This document shows positions 31,987-33,264 of a DNA stretch of 33,264 nt, in pieces. The notes beneath the pieces were generated by a model that was given only the letters and a program-made list of their open reading frames with translations, was not told where the DNA came from and searched no databases. The stretch covers positions 1 to 33,264 of the forward strand of contig JAJYCQ010000017.1 in assembly GCA_021778315.1 (NCBI GenBank). Direction: 5' to 3'. The stretch is from Acidobacteriota bacterium (GTDB lineage: Bacteria; Acidobacteriota; Terriglobia; Terriglobales; Acidobacteriaceae). The position numbers and the translations under genes were made by a program. Position 1 is the stretch's first letter. Every line of letters starts with the position of its first letter.

Positions 31987-32193
31987 ATGCAGATACTTCC
32001 GTTCCATCGCTTCTATCAAGTCTCAGGAATCATTGCCGCCGTTGTGCTTGCTCTCCTGCTCATTGGGACAGCTACCGGCAGAGACGCACTCGCGTGGATT
32101 TACCTCCAGGCCACTGACGCGATTACAAACGCAACACACATCCACATATTTTCCCTGGACAGGATCGATCCTATCTGTCCGCAGTGCATGTAA
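31987..32193 (+). CDS. Small single-pass membrane protein
   Basis: A 68-aa protein, not recognised. One transmembrane helix (SGIIAAVVLALLLIGTATG, about 12-30) precedes a short outside segment ending DPICPQCM, with a CxxC-like pair (C64, C67). AGGAGG lies 10 bp before ATG 31987; the alternative ATG at 31978 overlaps the previous stop and has the site only 1 bp away. It may be a small accessory subunit of the channel. Confidence 0.6.
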   Translation: MQILPFHRFYQVSGIIAAVVLALLLIGTATGRDALAWIYLQATDAITNATHIHIFSLDRIDPICPQCM

Positions 32194-32214
32194 TCACCAA
32201 CCGCAGGAGGCTTT

Positions 32215-33003
32215 ATGAAAGTCACATTGACCAACCGTCGCAAATGGCTCATCGGGACAGGCGCGGCATTGCTCCTCACGGCAACGCCGAGCTTTGCCTT
32301 GTTCGGCCTCGGAGATATCGTCTTCGATCCCACCAGCTATGCAAGTCTGGTGCAACAACTCACCATGCTCCAGATGCAGTACAGCATGATCAAAAACAAC
32401 CTCACCCATTTCTCGTTAAAGCAGCAGTGGCAGACGACGCTCTTTTCTTTGGAGAACGTCAACGTAACCGACCTTTTTGGTGAGACGGCGGGGATGAACA
32501 CTGCGCTCAATACCAATTCACCCTCCGCATCGAGCACGGCATGGAAGGCGGCCACAATCACGATGGACGGCAGTGCGCCGTCCTATCTCGCCGGCCAGTC
32601 TCTCGGCAGCGCTCGCACGTCGCAGCTTGCTTTGATTGAGACCTCCGATGCAGTTTCCCCCGATTGCCTTACCGCCGTGGGCCAGTACCGAGGCGACAGG
32701 GCTGCGAACGCCACAGCCAACAACTCGCTATTGTCGCAACAGTTTGACAGCAGCGACGCGACTAACAGCGAAGTTCAACAGCTTAATCTTCTCAACGCGG
32801 CGGAGGCCCAGAGGATGGCAGAGATGCAGTCGCAAGGCACCTTGCAGGCTTGCCTAGCGTCGCAGATGACGATTGCCAACATGGAGCGACGGAACGCCGC
32901 CGTCGAAGACCTCAACACCGCCGTTGCCGTGCAGCAGCAGCGTTCGGCCAACGACACCAGTGCCGCCAGTGAAGGCAGCACCTGGGCCAACTACCTGCCA
33001 TAA
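32215..33003 (+). CDS. trbJ: TrbJ/VirB5-like secreted protein
   Basis: A 262-aa exported protein. The signal peptide covers residues 1-28 (WLIGTGAALLLTATPSFA). The segment after it (LFGLGDIVFDPTSYASLVQQLTMLQMQYS) has the DPTSYAxLVQQ head typical of TrbJ/VirB5 proteins. Long Gln/Ala-rich helices follow, and the C-terminal coil (AVEDLNTAVAVQQQ) fits the VirB5 helical bundle. VirB5 sits at the pilus tip or base and aids assembly. AGGAGG lies 5 bp upstream of the ATG. In RP4-type operons trbJ follows trbE; here it lies after trbI. Confidence 0.82.
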   Translation: MKVTLTNRRKWLIGTGAALLLTATPSFALFGLGDIVFDPTSYASLVQQLTMLQMQYSMIKNNLTHFSLKQQWQTTLFSLENVNVTDLFGETAGMNTALNTNSPSASSTAWKAATITMDGSAPSYLAGQSLGSARTSQLALIETSDAVSPDCLTAVGQYRGDRAANATANNSLLSQQFDSSDATNSEVQQLNLLNAAEAQRMAEMQSQGTLQACLASQMTIANMERRNAAVEDLNTAVAVQQQRSANDTSAASEGSTWANYLP

Positions 33004-33014
33004 AGGAGACCGCA

Positions 33015-33264
33015 ATGCTGAAAGCGATCAACACGAAAATCCTTCTCGCCATCCTCGCGGCTCTCGTCGCCATCGGAGGCGCGTTGACCTACCAGCGGCA
33101 CGAGGCGGCAAAAGCCGCCGCTGCCGCCGCCAAAGCCGCGGCGATTCTTCAGCAACAGCAGAAGGAGGCCGAGGATCGAAGGGCCGAAGACGAGGCGTTC
33201 CGGCAGCGTGTGGAAGCGGACAAGAAGAAGCACAATTCCGCTGCTGCCCACGAAGGCAAGACTT
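33015..33264 (+). CDS. Membrane/coiled-coil protein, cut by right edge
   Basis: Eighty-three codons are visible before the edge. ATG 33015 has AAAGGAGA 7 bp upstream. A helix at about 8-26 (KILLAILAALVAIGGALTY) is followed by a strongly Ala/Lys/Gln/Glu-rich coiled stretch (AAKAAAILQQQQKEAEDRRAEDE). It resembles small accessory genes of transfer operons between trbJ and trbL, but it cannot be named. Confidence 0.7.
   Translation, partial: MLKAINTKILLAILAALVAIGGALTYQRHEAAKAAAAAAKAAAILQQQQKEAEDRRAEDEAFRQRVEADKKKHNSAAAHEGKT

Larger units (their letters stand above)
24432..33264. mobile_element. Integrative conjugative element, left part
   Basis: Supported by the tRNA-Asp remnant at its edge, a change in base and codon use from the strongly G-rich plus strand to the left, a hipBA pair, and a contiguous type IV secretion gene set read away from the edge. 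Integrase, relaxase, coupling protein, the remaining secretion genes and the intact tRNA-Asp are expected beyond the right edge. Whether it is still mobile cannot be judged from this part. Confidence 0.8.

Overview
The window looks like a stretch of an Acidobacteriota chromosome (class Terriglobia, Granulicella/Terriglobus/Edaphobacter-like). This is inferred from the high G+C, the bacillithiol synthase BshA, the acidobacterial style of CcmH, a kinase-TPR protein, and gene gaps filled with short dispersed repeats. No 16S rRNA gene is present, so the assignment is not proven.

Bases 1-18,356 are ordinary chromosome. In order they hold dnaX (minus, cut by the left edge), a small SET-domain methyltransferase, a secreted TPR protein, a hypothetical gene, ccmF-ccmH for cytochrome c maturation, a stand-alone response-regulator receiver facing a soluble Ser/Thr kinase-TPR protein, a secreted protein with a TrbI-like segment, chbG/ydjC-type deacetylase and bshA, a 3-mercaptopyruvate-type sulfurtransferase, tRNA-Val(UAC), a secreted acidobacterial unknown, a PHP-type phosphoesterase-like protein, and a GT4 glycosyltransferase. 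Two repeat families fill the gaps. One is GGGATTAG iterations. The other is a composite built from a CCAATAC...GGATGACGG hairpin module plus hexanucleotide tracts of the GGCAAC type.

Bases 18,591-23,835 hold a compact four-gene minus-strand cluster. In transcription order it encodes a cysteine-rich radical SAM protein resembling the COG1964/tetraether-lipid-synthase group, a SAM methyltransferase with an N-terminal Cys-Cys pair (overlapping by 8 bp), an MFS transporter, and an FAD/NAD(P) disulfide oxidoreductase of the mercuric reductase/lipoamide dehydrogenase family. No pathway I can name uses these four together, so this is the best candidate for an undescribed system.

From 24,432 to the right edge lies the left end of an integrative conjugative element. 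Its boundary is a 45-bp remnant of the 3' half of tRNA-Asp(GUC), beginning exactly at the anticodon loop. Inside are iterated TTGTGCCC motifs, a hipBA toxin-antitoxin pair, and a type IV secretion operon (trbC-D-E-G-I, two small genes, trbJ, and a membrane/coiled-coil protein cut by the right edge). The order differs from the textbook trb operon. Integrase, relaxase, TrbB, TrbF and TrbL are not in the window and should lie to the right, as should the intact tRNA-Asp.
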